A DNA stretch of 37,354 nt, from NCBI GenBank assembly GCA_021799085.1, contig JAJZBD010000002.1, positions 1-37,354 on the forward strand, given 5' to 3'. This DNA is from Nanobdellota archaeon. Lineage in GTDB: Archaea > Nanobdellota > Nanobdellia > Parvarchaeales > Parvarchaeaceae. The notes under the pieces are model-generated. The model did no database searches. It was not told the DNA's origin and was given only the letters and a program-made list of their open reading frames with translations. Shown here one piece after another: positions 25,757 to 33,607 of this stretch (the first letter of the stretch is position 1; each line of letters opens with the position of its first letter). The position numbers were made by a program, and so were the translations under genes.

Positions 25757-26345
25757 TGAATTTTTGAAGCATTTTTATAAAGTACCCACATTTAGCGCTA
25801 GGGATGCAGAGCTTTTTTTAATCTATCTTGGGTCTAGTAAAAAATATCCTAAGAGGTTTCTTCAGAACCTGATAGGGGGAAATAAAATATTTAGATTAGC
25901 TAAAGGAGAGTACACTGTACATAGAAACAGTGAGGTAATCGGCTTTGCGTTTTCTCCATTTTATTATGGATTAACTTATGCATTATCTTATTATAATTTA
26001 TTGGAAGAACGAGCAAATCCTGTAATAATTACAACCAAAAGCGTTAGAAGTGGCACAAGGAAATCAATGGGAATAAATATATCTGTTTTTAAATTGCCAA
26101 AAAGCATGTTTTTCGGTTATACTATGGTAAAAGGAGAGTCTTTCTATTATCCGATTTCCGATATTGAAAAGACATTTTTAGATTTAGTGTATTTTGATAT
26201 AGGTCTTAGAAAAGACACATTATACAGGCTGGTAAAGAGTTTGAACCGTAAAAAATTAAAAGAATACCTTGTTCGTTCTCCTTTGCGGTTTAAAAACAAG
26301 GTGGAAAAACTTTATCAAAGCACTTTGGATCTAAATTTTAGATAA
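25743..26345 (+). CDS. AbiEi-like antitoxin / transcriptional regulator
   Basis: A 200-residue protein with an N-terminal winged-helix-like part (FSARDAELFLIYLG, then YPKRFLQNLIGGNKIFRLAKGEYTV, the wing) and a C-terminal domain with FYYGLTYALSYYNLLEE and YYPISDIEKTFLDLVYF, as in AbiEi-type antitoxins. It probably neutralises the upstream nucleotidyltransferase and represses their shared promoter at the palindrome. The start lies inside the toxin gene, so the two are coupled. Confidence 0.75.
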   Translation: MKYINEFLKHFYKVPTFSARDAELFLIYLGSSKKYPKRFLQNLIGGNKIFRLAKGEYTVHRNSEVIGFAFSPFYYGLTYALSYYNLLEERANPVIITTKSVRSGTRKSMGINISVFKLPKSMFFGYTMVKGESFYYPISDIEKTFLDLVYFDIGLRKDTLYRLVKSLNRKKLKEYLVRSPLRFKNKVEKLYQSTLDLNFR

Positions 26346-26383
26346 ATTAATTATTCTTATACCGCCAATTTTTGTTTTTACAC

Positions 26384-26749
26384 CTAGAAATCATAATTTA
26401 TGCTAGTTCTACTTTTTATTATTTTTTCTATTTTCTTAACGTCATAAGAGTTTTCCCTCAAATCTTTCTCCATTTTTAACAGGTTTTTATAAATAAGGCC
26501 TTGCATTGCTTTTTCATCCGTCAAAGAGTTAAACACACTGGATAAGGAGTTAAAACTCAGATAATTCTCAAATATATTTTCAGTTTTCTCCTTATTAGAT
26601 TTGTAAAACGAAGTGAACTTTTCTGCGTTGTTTCCTAATTCCTTGTAGAACCTTTCGGCGATGGTTATAGCTGCCTGCTTACTTAACAAAAAATCCTCTT
26701 CCGGATCATATATCAATTCAGCTAACTTTTTAACGTTCTTCTTTTCCAT
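26384..26749 (-). CDS. Hypothetical helical protein, 121 residues
   Basis: A Lys/Glu/Asn-rich, mostly helical protein (KLAELIYDPEEDFLLSKQAA near the start). No signal peptide, membrane segment or Cys motif is visible. Not recognised. It converges on the AbiE pair and follows gapN on the same strand after 47 bases, so it may be the last gene of a two-gene unit. Confidence 0.55.
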   Translation of the reverse strand: MEKKNVKKLAELIYDPEEDFLLSKQAAITIAERFYKELGNNAEKFTSFYKSNKEKTENIFENYLSFNSLSSVFNSLTDEKAMQGLIYKNLLKMEKDLRENSYDVKKIEKIIKSRTSINYDF

Positions 26750-26796
26750 GCGAATTTTTGTTCTTACTCAATATAAACCTTTTCCAGTGCATTTGT

Positions 26797-28320
26797 TTAG
26801 TCCTTAAATTCACCACTGTATGGCTTTCCAAGGTTCTTTGCTCCTAAATTAAAGATTATCGTTTTTATGTTTGTCATCTCCTCTATACTGTACCCAACGC
26901 CTTCTTTTCCAGCACCTGAATCTTTTACTCCACCGAATGGGAAATAAGCAGTTCCGTGCGAAGGGGCACCATTTAATGTTACATTGCCTACCTGCAATGC
27001 TTTCATTATTCTCCAGCCTTTGTAGAAATCATTCGTGAAAACCGCCGAATCTAGTCCATATTTTGATTCATTTGCGACTTTTATTGCTTCTTCCTCATCT
27101 TTTACCCTTATTGCCGTTATTACCGGTCCAAATGTTTCCTCGTTTGCTATATCAGCAGTTAATGGAACATCTTCAAGCAATGTGGGTTCATAGTATGAAT
27201 TTTTGAATTTTCCTCCAGCAACAAGTTTAGCTCCTTTTTTGACGGCGTCTTTTACCATCAAATCTATCCTTTCAGCTGCCTTTTTGTTTATAACTGGGCC
27301 CATGTTTATGTCCTTTCCATCTAAGGGGTTGCCAAACTTGTAATCATTAATGTGTTCTTTTAGTTTTTCATAGAATTTATCAGCTACGGAATCGAGCACC
27401 AATATACGGCTTACGGCATCGCATCTTTGTCCTGCGAGTTCTAGAGAGCCCTTTACGCATTCTTTTGCCGCCAGGTCAAGGTCAGCATCCTCTAAAATTA
27501 TAGCAGTTCCCTTTCCCCCTAATTCTAGGTGTATCTTTTTAAGGCCTGCGACACTTGAAATGTGTTTTCCCACATTTGTGCTTCCCGTAAAGCTTATCAT
27601 ATGTATTCTGTCGCTTTCTGTTAAGCTATCACCAGTAATTTCTCCGCTTCCTGTTATGACCTGTAGTGTTCCGGAAGGCACTCCGCATTTTCTGAATATC
27701 TCTGCGCACATGAGCAGTGCTATCGGATCAGAGCTTGGAGGCTTTACTATTACTGCGTTTCCAGATAACAATGCAGGTAATATCTTTGCTATCGAAGTGT
27801 AAACTGGATAGTTAAAAGGAGAAATGCCTAAAACCACTCCTAATGGTTCACGGATCACCAATGCGATTTTTCTTGTGGTATCGCTTGACCAATCACCAGG
27901 TATGTACTCCCCCATTATCTTTCTTGAATCTTCCATGCTTAATCTTAGCCTTTCAATTGTTGCGTTTATTTCCCCATTGGCAGAACTGTAAGCCTTTCCG
28001 GATTCCTTCATTAGAACTTCTACTATCTCCTCTCTGTGCGCATCTATCTCTTTTCTTACTTTGTTTATTAACTCTAAACGGTCTATGGCTGCCAGGTCTC
28101 TTATTTTATGCTTATTTTCATCTGCAGATTTTAATGCCGTATCTAAATCTTCCTTGCTTACCAGCCCCACTTCCGCTATTTTACTTTCGTCTATGCTGCT
28201 TATCAAGTCGAATTTATCCTTTGTTTTAATCCATTTCCCGTCTATCAGAACCTTAAATCTTGGATATTCTCCATCTTCGTATATTTCAGAGAAGTATTCG
28301 CTTAGTTTTAGTTTTTCCAT
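26797..28320 (-). CDS. gapN: Aldehyde dehydrogenase, GAPN type (non-phosphorylating glyceraldehyde-3-phosphate dehydrogenase)
   Basis: NAD(P)-dependent oxidation of glyceraldehyde 3-phosphate straight to 3-phosphoglycerate is the likely reaction, giving a one-way glycolytic step common in archaea. The 507-residue protein has the catalytic Glu in HLELGGKG and catalytic Cys in GQRCDAVSR; the latter wording matches archaeal GAPN rather than general aldehyde dehydrogenases. ISPFNYPVYTSIAKILPALL and SFTGSTNVGKHI are cofactor-site segments. The ATG at 28320 has GGAAGGTGA just upstream; an in-frame GTG three codons earlier is less likely. Confidence 0.82.
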   Translation of the reverse strand: MEKLKLSEYFSEIYEDGEYPRFKVLIDGKWIKTKDKFDLISSIDESKIAEVGLVSKEDLDTALKSADENKHKIRDLAAIDRLELINKVRKEIDAHREEIVEVLMKESGKAYSSANGEINATIERLRLSMEDSRKIMGEYIPGDWSSDTTRKIALVIREPLGVVLGISPFNYPVYTSIAKILPALLSGNAVIVKPPSSDPIALLMCAEIFRKCGVPSGTLQVITGSGEITGDSLTESDRIHMISFTGSTNVGKHISSVAGLKKIHLELGGKGTAIILEDADLDLAAKECVKGSLELAGQRCDAVSRILVLDSVADKFYEKLKEHINDYKFGNPLDGKDINMGPVINKKAAERIDLMVKDAVKKGAKLVAGGKFKNSYYEPTLLEDVPLTADIANEETFGPVITAIRVKDEEEAIKVANESKYGLDSAVFTNDFYKGWRIMKALQVGNVTLNGAPSHGTAYFPFGGVKDSGAGKEGVGYSIEEMTNIKTIIFNLGAKNLGKPYSGEFKD

Positions 28321-28445
28321 GTTTATCACCTTCCTATTATTAATGTTAAAAAGTTATTAGTATAAACACTTTTTTGTTTGTATCATTAAACGTTAATAGA
28401 AATAAATGATATTAAGGATATTGTATAGATAATATTATAGATTAT

Positions 28446-29348
28446 ATGAAAATAGTGGTTGCAGGAGGAACTGGTTTTATAGGCAAGAGACTGGTTTCTG
28501 ATCTATCAATCGAAAATCAAGTTATTGTGCTTACAAGAGGAGAGACAAAGGATGATAAAAATGTAAAGTACATAAAATGGGACCCTTACAAGCAGGATAC
28601 AGACTTTTTAGCAAATACAATATCAGGTTATGATGCAGTGATAAATTTAACGGGCGAATCAATCGCAAATAAAAGATGGTCAAAGAAAGAAAAGGATTTA
28701 ATACTTAAAAGCAGGATAATGTCCACTAGAGATATTGTTGAATTAATAGGCAAAGCAAAGGAAAGACCAAAGATTCTTGTGAATAGTTCAGCAATAGGTT
28801 ACTACAAGAAAAACACCAATGAAGTTTTGGATGAAAATTCGGGGATAAGCACTGATTTTTTAAGCAAGACATGCATAATGTGGGAAAACGAGGCAATGAA
28901 GGCAGCAAAATTCGGAGTAAGCGTTTCAATCATAAGGACTGGCATAGTAATTGGCAAGGGAGGCATACTTGAAAGGTTAGATAAGCTTGTAAGATACGGT
29001 TTTTCAGCTTATAATAAAGATCAATGGCTTTCTTGGATAGACTTGCAGGACCTATCTGATTTAATTCGTTTTATTGTTTATAGAAACCTAAACGGCCCAT
29101 TTAATGCAGTTTCCCCAAACCCTGTTCAGATGAAAGATCTCTTTTCCATGCTTGCAGAAATAGAAAACAAGAGAAGGCTTATGCGGATACCAAGCTTTGC
29201 AGTGAATCTGCTTCTAGGGGAGATGGGCCAGCTTTTACTATTTTCAAGCCAAAAAGCAATACCTAAAAAAGCAATTGATTCCGGGTTTTCATTTACAAAT
29301 ACTGATCTAAAAGCGACTCTGTTAAAATACCTTAAGACTGATAATTGA
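28446..29348 (+). CDS. NAD-dependent epimerase/dehydratase, TIGR01777 (YfcH-like)
   Basis: A 300-residue short-chain dehydrogenase-type protein. The N-terminal GGTGFIG binds NAD(P). The family segment INLTGESIANKRWSKKEK is diagnostic of TIGR01777, with VNSSAIGYY and IIRTGIVIGKGG later. The catalytic Tyr is in the IGYYKK strand. Function of the family is not well known. An AT-rich promoter region precedes the gene, divergent from gapN. Confidence 0.82.
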   Translation: MKIVVAGGTGFIGKRLVSDLSIENQVIVLTRGETKDDKNVKYIKWDPYKQDTDFLANTISGYDAVINLTGESIANKRWSKKEKDLILKSRIMSTRDIVELIGKAKERPKILVNSSAIGYYKKNTNEVLDENSGISTDFLSKTCIMWENEAMKAAKFGVSVSIIRTGIVIGKGGILERLDKLVRYGFSAYNKDQWLSWIDLQDLSDLIRFIVYRNLNGPFNAVSPNPVQMKDLFSMLAEIENKRRLMRIPSFAVNLLLGEMGQLLLFSSQKAIPKKAIDSGFSFTNTDLKATLLKYLKTDN

Positions 29349-29359
29349 AGGATAACACT

Positions 29360-29887
29360 TTACTCTAAGTCGTAAAGGTTCTTTTTCACAAAAGGGACAA
29401 GTGCAAATATTACCGCATCAGTAAATTCATCTTCTCTTTGTAGTCTATCATCAGTTAAAAATGAAACAGCCCCCCCTTTCTGCTTTGAATTTTTGTCATT
29501 CGTAATTTCATCAATTATTTCACCAAGTTCCTTTCCTTTTCTGATTTCCTTTATGAATGATTCTGGCAAACTCACTGCGCTAGATTTTCCTATTCCTTCT
29601 TTTCCGTTTCTGTCTACTATAACGACTATCCCTTCCAGAAAAAATTTGCCGTCAATTTCTTCACATCCGCCCTCTAACCCTACACCGAAATCCGCATTTT
29701 CACTTTTTATTGAATAAATTGCACGGTTTCTTGCCCCTTCGATTGTTTCTTTTAATGACATTGGCATATTTGAAACATTTGACGGGGCTGATAAACTTAC
29801 TAACTCGAATTCATTGTAAAACTCCTTGAAAGCGTTCTTTACAGCGTTTACCTTTACAGGGTTTTTTGAGCCTATGGCTATTTTCAT
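29360..29887 (-). CDS. Inosine/xanthosine triphosphatase (YjjX/DUF84 family)
   Basis: A 175-residue nucleotide house-cleaning enzyme. It begins KIAIGSKNPVKVNAVKNAF, has ETIEGARNRA, then ADFGVGLEGGCEEIDGKFFL and SFLTDDRLQREDEFTDAV, all characteristic of the family that dephosphorylates ITP and XTP. The ATG at 29887 gives the normal N terminus; the frame continues 11 codons further without need. With the HAM1 protein at 6645 this makes two separate systems against deaminated purine nucleotides in one window. Confidence 0.87.
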   Translation of the reverse strand: MKIAIGSKNPVKVNAVKNAFKEFYNEFELVSLSAPSNVSNMPMSLKETIEGARNRAIYSIKSENADFGVGLEGGCEEIDGKFFLEGIVVIVDRNGKEGIGKSSAVSLPESFIKEIRKGKELGEIIDEITNDKNSKQKGGAVSFLTDDRLQREDEFTDAVIFALVPFVKKNLYDLE

Positions 29888-30008
29888 ATTATATTTACAA
29901 TTTTTATCCTTAAAAATCAATTATCTTATTTTCATTCTTTTTAATAATGTATCCTTTATTGATTTAATATAAATAAATATTTATATCCCTCGTTTTTATA
30001 TAAATAAT

Positions 30009-31703
30009 ATGCCATTTAAACCGTTTTCCAGAGCTTTGAGTAATGATAATTTGTTCTCAATAAAATCAAAACGTTCCCAGTCAGCTCTAGAGTACATGAT
30101 GACCTACGGCTGGGCTATTTTAATCATAGTAATAGTAGCTGTTATCTTGTATAGCATGGGAATATTCAATCCTTCTTCAAGCGTAACATTCACAAGTAGT
30201 GGTTTCTCGCCATTTACTATCTCTTCAACGATATGCAATTCAATAGGCCTTAAATTGGGAATAGTGGCAGGTCCAATACCTGCAGGAGCGAATTCAATAA
30301 CAGTAAGCAAGGTATTCTTGACATCAGTAACAGGAGCCAACACAACAGAAGCCAGTTACACATTAACAAATCCAGTTTCATTGAAATCAGGTCAGACCAC
30401 AGTGCTTTTCATTCCAAACATAGTGTGCAATTCAGCAGGCATAAAGTATTCCTTTTCAGGCAATCTGCAGTACGGCTATTCAACTACGGCCGGTAATGTA
30501 GTAGAAAACACTACGGGTACAATAGCAGGCACAGCTTCTTCATCAGTGAACAGCTTTACAGAGTACAATCTTCCTGCAAATGCACAATGGACAGTCCAAT
30601 ACAGCGGAGTTAACCATACTTCAATATCAACTTCCATGACAATAAGCTCAAGGTACAACAGCACGTGGAAGATTTATCCAGTGGATTTTAACGGAGTAAC
30701 GTATTATCCAATATATGCAGGAGGGAAGAACATATCAACCTCATACAACCTGGAGGTAGATTTCATCCCTATGAGGAATCTTTGGGTTGTAAATAGCGGT
30801 GCTAATCTCCTTTCAATTATTTATTGGAATAATAATACTCTAGCTAAAAATTCAAGCGGAGGAATCGGTTTAGTTTCAGTAGGTCCTGGTCCTGGCGGTA
30901 TTGCTATTACCCCTAATGGTGAATATGTTTATGTTGCTAATGGGGGTAGCGACACTGTCTCAGTTGTATCTACCTCTAGTAATTCTATTATTAAGAATAT
31001 TACTGTTGGTTCAGGCCCTGATAATATTGTAATTACTCCTAACGGCCAATATGCATATGTTAGTAATTGGTACAGTAATACCACTTCTGTTATTTCCACA
31101 TCTTCAAATTCAGTTGTTGCCACAATCCCTGTTGGTCATGGCCCAATTAAAATTGTAATTACTCCTAACGGCCAATATGCTTATGTTGTTAATCAAGTAA
31201 GCAACTCTGTTTCTGTTATATACTTATCAACTAACTCAGTTATAGCAACCGTGCCTGTAGGTCATGATCCAAACGATGCAGCTATAACGCCCAATGGCGA
31301 GAATTTATATGTTGTTAGCTGGAAAAATAACACCGCTTATGTTATTTCCACATCTTCAAATTCAGTTGTTGCCACAATCCCTGTTGGTCCTAACCCATAT
31401 GGAATAGCTATCAACCCAAATAGCCATTATATGTATATTGTTGACCAAAATGTTAGTAATGATGTTGGTTTCCTTTCAGTTATTTCTTTAACGTCTAATT
31501 CTGTAATCGCAAAAATTCCAATTGGTTCATACTCTTCTGGGGCTACTATAACACTAAATGATAATTATATTTATGTTCCAAATTCGGCAAGTAACTCTAT
31601 ATCAGTTATTTCTGCATCTACAAACTCAATTGTAACAACTATAAGCACTCTTTCGAATCCTAGTAATGTATGCTATGACTCTTTTGGATGTTTTAGTGGA
31701 TAA
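30009..31703 (+). CDS. Pilin-anchored surface protein with seven-bladed YVTN propeller
   Basis: A 564-residue exported protein. KRSQSALEYMMTYGWAI (21-37) is a class III (prepilin-type) signal: a basic start, a cleavage region before Gln24 and Glu at +5 of the helix, then a hydrophobic helix to about 50. A Ser/Thr-rich beta domain follows (about 51-250). From 255 there are about seven YVTN-type units of ~42 residues (ITPNGQYAYV...NSVSVI...NSVVATIPVG), the usual count for a closed propeller. Such proteins form envelope or pilus-associated surfaces; binding of polymers or cells is speculative. Two TATA-like stretches lie in the preceding ~40 bases. Confidence 0.8.
   Translation: MPFKPFSRALSNDNLFSIKSKRSQSALEYMMTYGWAILIIVIVAVILYSMGIFNPSSSVTFTSSGFSPFTISSTICNSIGLKLGIVAGPIPAGANSITVSKVFLTSVTGANTTEASYTLTNPVSLKSGQTTVLFIPNIVCNSAGIKYSFSGNLQYGYSTTAGNVVENTTGTIAGTASSSVNSFTEYNLPANAQWTVQYSGVNHTSISTSMTISSRYNSTWKIYPVDFNGVTYYPIYAGGKNISTSYNLEVDFIPMRNLWVVNSGANLLSIIYWNNNTLAKNSSGGIGLVSVGPGPGGIAITPNGEYVYVANGGSDTVSVVSTSSNSIIKNITVGSGPDNIVITPNGQYAYVSNWYSNTTSVISTSSNSVVATIPVGHGPIKIVITPNGQYAYVVNQVSNSVSVIYLSTNSVIATVPVGHDPNDAAITPNGENLYVVSWKNNTAYVISTSSNSVVATIPVGPNPYGIAINPNSHYMYIVDQNVSNDVGFLSVISLTSNSVIAKIPIGSYSSGATITLNDNYIYVPNSASNSISVISASTNSIVTTISTLSNPSNVCYDSFGCFSG
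31089..31137 (+). repeat. 49-base exact repeat, copy 1 (propeller gene)
   Basis: Starts GTTATTTCCACATCTTCAAA and ends CAATCCCTGTTGGTC, identical to 31341-31389. It encodes VISTSSNSVVATIPVG. The identity at nucleotide level, against more diverged flanking units, points to recent duplication or gene conversion. Confidence 0.9.
31341..31389 (+). repeat. 49-base exact repeat, copy 2 (propeller gene)
   Basis: Identical to 31089-31137; the copies lie 252 bases apart, which is six 42-base units or two 126-base blades. Confidence 0.9.
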
Positions 31704-31757
31704 AGTAGTAGCAATTCTAAGAATCATAAGGCTCAAAAAGGCTGTACTACCTCATCT

Positions 31758-31913
31758 TCATTGATAACCTTTAGGCAAGCCAGATTTTAAAAAAATGGAT
31801 GACTTTACAATAGTGCCATTAAAAAACGTTGTATCACTGTAAAAAACATAAAAAATTGACACAGCAATAATAACCGCAAAAATTAGTAATAATAGACTGA
31901 TATATTTTTTACT
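31758..31913 (-). pseudogene. Remnant of a membrane-anchored surface protein gene
   Basis: A 51-codon stretch, closed by TAG upstream (31914-31916) and TGA at 31758, has no ATG, GTG or TTG start before its hydrophobic helix. Yet it reads KKYISLLLLIFAVIIAVSIF followed by FLKSGLPKGYQ. The helix then SGLPxG pattern resembles N-terminal anchors and the beta-domain start of surface proteins in acidophilic archaea. A short ATG frame just upstream (MKEKIE) is out of frame. It is best read as a truncated, frame-damaged gene; a tiny protein starting at internal GTG is the alternative. Confidence 0.4.
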
Positions 31914-32307
31914 CTATTTTTTCTTTCATTTTTTGGAACTTGCATTATATCAATTTGTTGAGAAGGTATTTCCATTCAACTTTAAAGCATGATTCACCCT
32001 ATAACAAGTATATACACATGAACTTTAATATAGTAGTACAAAAAAGATTAAAAACGCCTAAAAGTCCTTAAGATTATAATAGTAATTTCTCCTTGGTCTT
32101 ATTCTAATCCGATTAAATCTTACAAATCATCAATATTATCGGTTCGAGAGTTCGATACTGCTAATTTAAAGAAATTCTTTAATTTTACATTTCCGAGAAT
32201 ACCGAACTTAAACCGTCTGAATACGCATACTAGGTATAACTATAAAGTAGATACTAAGCTAGATTAGTCCAATTAAGGGGGAGATATACTATACCCCGTG
32301 CAAACAG
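31914..32307. other. Gene-poor AT-rich stretch
   Basis: About 390 bases without a supported gene. It holds an inverted repeat TAAAGAA/TTCTTTA (32167-32181), a tandem GTTCGAGA/GTTCGATA pair (32142-32157), a 17-codon frame from 32019 that is too short to call, and a GGGG...CCCC stem with inner TATA/TATA (about 32278-32297) just beyond the tRNA-Pro 3' end. It separates the propeller gene from the tRNA and element region. Confidence 0.4.
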
Positions 32308-32382
32308 TGGGGCAGCTGGGATTTGAACCCAGGACCACCAGCGCCCTAGGCTGGTGTCATAACCAAGCTAGACCACTGCCCC
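32308..32382 (-). tRNA. tRNA-Pro with AGG anticodon
   Basis: A 75-base cloverleaf on the minus strand with a fully paired acceptor (GGGGCAG/CTGCCCC), D arm GTC/GAC, anticodon stem CCAGC/GCTGG and T stem CTGGG/CCCAG with loop TTCAAAT. The anticodon loop is CTAGGGC, so position 34-36 is AGG (plus-strand 32345-32347). Gly35/Gly36-type G35 G36 and A73 fit proline identity. A34 is unusual for archaea, where GGG is standard. No CCA is encoded. A TATA-like ATATAATAATAAAAA lies about 25-40 bases upstream on the minus strand. Confidence 0.92.
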
Positions 32383-32509
32383 CTCAGCAAATAATTATTG
32401 TTTTTTATTATTATATTTGCCCCTGCTGGAACAGAATTAGTTAGTTAATATCTCTTTTGTCTTCAAAATTAGTGAGGTTTTATTCTAATATATAGCTTTT
32501 GTGGGCCAC

Positions 32510-32575
32510 GGCTTTGTTTATAAAATATGAAAAATATATGGCTTTGTAAACAAAAAACACTTTATAAACAAAACC
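32510..32575. repeat. Cluster of three related 15-base repeats
   Basis: GGCTTTGTTTATAAA at 32510-32524, a diverged copy GGCTTTGTAAACAAA at 32540-32554 (12 of 15 match), and an inverted copy TTTATAAACAAAACC at 32561-32575 (14 of 15 match the reverse complement). Copy 1 and copy 3 can pair as a long hairpin. They lie between tRNA-Pro and the small membrane protein gene. Iterons, a regulator site or the ends of a small element are the options. Confidence 0.6.
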
Positions 32576-32584
32576 TGAACGGGT

Positions 32585-32602
32585 TGAGCGATCAGACGCT
32601 CA
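32585..32602. other. Stem-loop TGAGCG/CGCTCA
   Basis: A perfect 6-base-pair stem with loop ATCAGA, 34 bases downstream of the 68-residue membrane protein gene (minus strand). On that strand it is followed after ~20 bases by T-rich sequence, so a terminator or mRNA 3' end is possible. Confidence 0.35.
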
Positions 32603-32635
32603 TAACTTCGTAATAAAAAAATGTGTCTTTGTATT

Positions 32636-32842
32636 CTATAATCCACGAAAGCCATGGCGGAGTCTTGAAAGGAGTATTCCTCCCCCTATAAAAATAAGTC
32701 CGAAGAAAGCAAGCACGCCGACGAATATATCATAAACAACGCTAGTATTAGTAATGCCAAAAGACGTGGATGCAAATAATACCAACAGCAAAAGACCCCA
32801 ACATATAATTCCTATTAGAAATAAAATCTGCTGGACGTTCAT
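32636..32842 (-). CDS. Small two-helix membrane protein, 68 residues
   Basis: Two hydrophobic segments (about 5-26 and 37-58) with a short loop (TSFGITNTSVVYD) and a basic C-terminal end (SRLRHGFRGL). Not assigned to a family. An AT-rich TATA-like stretch (ATTTAAAT) lies about 20-30 bases upstream. It is flanked by copies of the 15-base repeat, at 32510-32575 downstream and 32966-32980 upstream, so it may be cargo of the adjacent element. Confidence 0.6.
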   Translation of the reverse strand: MNVQQILFLIGIICWGLLLLVLFASTSFGITNTSVVYDIFVGVLAFFGLIFIGGGILLSRLRHGFRGL

Positions 32843-32897
32843 AATTTTAATTTATGAGGCTATGATTTAAATAGCTTACTAAATGCAAAATCACAGC

Positions 32898-32927
32898 GTA
32901 TTCCACTGCCTAAAGTGGACAGAATAC
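32898..32927. promoter_or_regulatory. Interrupted inverted repeat upstream of the membrane protein gene
   Basis: GTATT...AATAC (outer, 32898-32902 and 32923-32927) and CCACT...AGTGG (inner, 32903-32907 and 32914-32918) form two nested 5-base arms with a 4-base bulge (ACAG) on one side. It lies 56 bases before the ATG at 32842, a suitable place for a regulator, but the match is imperfect. Confidence 0.3.
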
Positions 32928-32965
32928 CCGGTTATTTACTAGAACAAATAGAAGAGGCTATTGAC

Positions 32966-32980
32966 TTTATAAACAAAGCC
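32966..32980. repeat. Inverted copy of the 15-base repeat
   Basis: TTTATAAACAAAGCC is the exact reverse complement of 32510-32524. The two frame a 471-base segment that holds the 68-residue membrane protein gene. No matching short direct repeat is seen just outside the pair. Confidence 0.7.
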
Positions 32981-33106
32981 ATTGGCATCTTTATATGCTA
33001 TCTTTCCAAACCCTAGATGGTTAACGAAATCTCCTTTTCAATAAAAATATCAAAATAGGCCAAAAAAATGAAGTTTAATATATAATTAAATAAAAATATA
33101 AGAAAT

Positions 33107-33607
33107 TCAAAGCCCTTTTCCAGTTCTTCTACGATTATGTTTCATGAACTCGACGATATCTTCAGGAAGCCTACGCTTATCATTCCAGCGTCGAATGTTG
33201 TTCAAAGGATACTTCAAAAGTGGATCATCAAAATAAATCACACCCTCTAGCTCCGAATCCAGAAACCATCTTTTCTTCAATGGCCAAGGGTTTGGCTTGA
33301 AGTATGAAAAGGTCTGAACAATTATTGAGTAAATATCCTTCTCTTTCTTATTGGGATTAATAGCTTCTATTTGTGGGCTGACTTTTGCAACAATCTCAGA
33401 CGCAAAATCAACATCATCCAACTCAAGAGGCAACTTGATATCAAGTGGGATGGCTACTCTGACATGAGTAGACTCGTGAGGTAAGGAATAAGCCATTATT
33501 GAAATAGCCGGAAGCATAAGACTGAGTCTATTGGCAATCGAATCGACTGCATTATTGTGCTTTAATCTGATTTCCTTCAGTAGTTCATAGTCTACTTTTT
33601 TAGCCAT
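33107..33607 (-). CDS. Hypothetical element protein, 166 residues (last gene of the element operon)
   Basis: Not recognised. The protein has a helical N terminus (YELLKEIRLKHNNAVDSIANRL as two parts), a middle with strands and Pro (VRVAIPLDIKLPLELDD) and a basic C terminus (IRRWNDKRR, HNRRRTGKGL), suggesting nucleic-acid contact. Its ATG lies 8 bases inside the preceding gene, so translation is coupled. No promoter of its own is visible. Confidence 0.6.
   Translation of the reverse strand: MAKKVDYELLKEIRLKHNNAVDSIANRLSLMLPAISIMAYSLPHESTHVRVAIPLDIKLPLELDDVDFASEIVAKVSPQIEAINPNKKEKDIYSIIVQTFSYFKPNPWPLKKRWFLDSELEGVIYFDDPLLKYPLNNIRRWNDKRRLPEDIVEFMKHNRRRTGKGL

Noticed and set aside
30890..31640. 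Regularly spaced repeats that could suggest a CRISPR array
   Set aside because: The repeats are coding, at 126-base (42-codon) periodicity, and translate to YVTN propeller blades; there are no spacers of constant length and no cas genes.
32019..32072. 17-codon frame starting MNFNIVVQK after a TATA-like ATATAC
   Set aside because: Too short, no continuation in another frame, and lies in AT-rich sequence where such frames arise by chance.
32141..32158. GGTTCGAGAGTTCGATAC resembling a tRNA T-arm
   Set aside because: No matching acceptor, D or anticodon arms can be drawn around it; it is a short tandem repeat of GTTCGA.
32308..32382. tRNA-Pro as the integration site (attL) of the element
   Set aside because: SSV-type integration leaves the element on the 3' side of the tRNA, but the replication operon lies on the 5' side. 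No second copy of the tRNA 3' half was found in the window. It may still be relevant if the boundary is outside.
32510..32980. The 471-base repeat-bounded unit as an insertion sequence or MITE
   Set aside because: No target-site duplication flanks the 15-base inverted pair and no transposase is present; kept only as a repeat finding.
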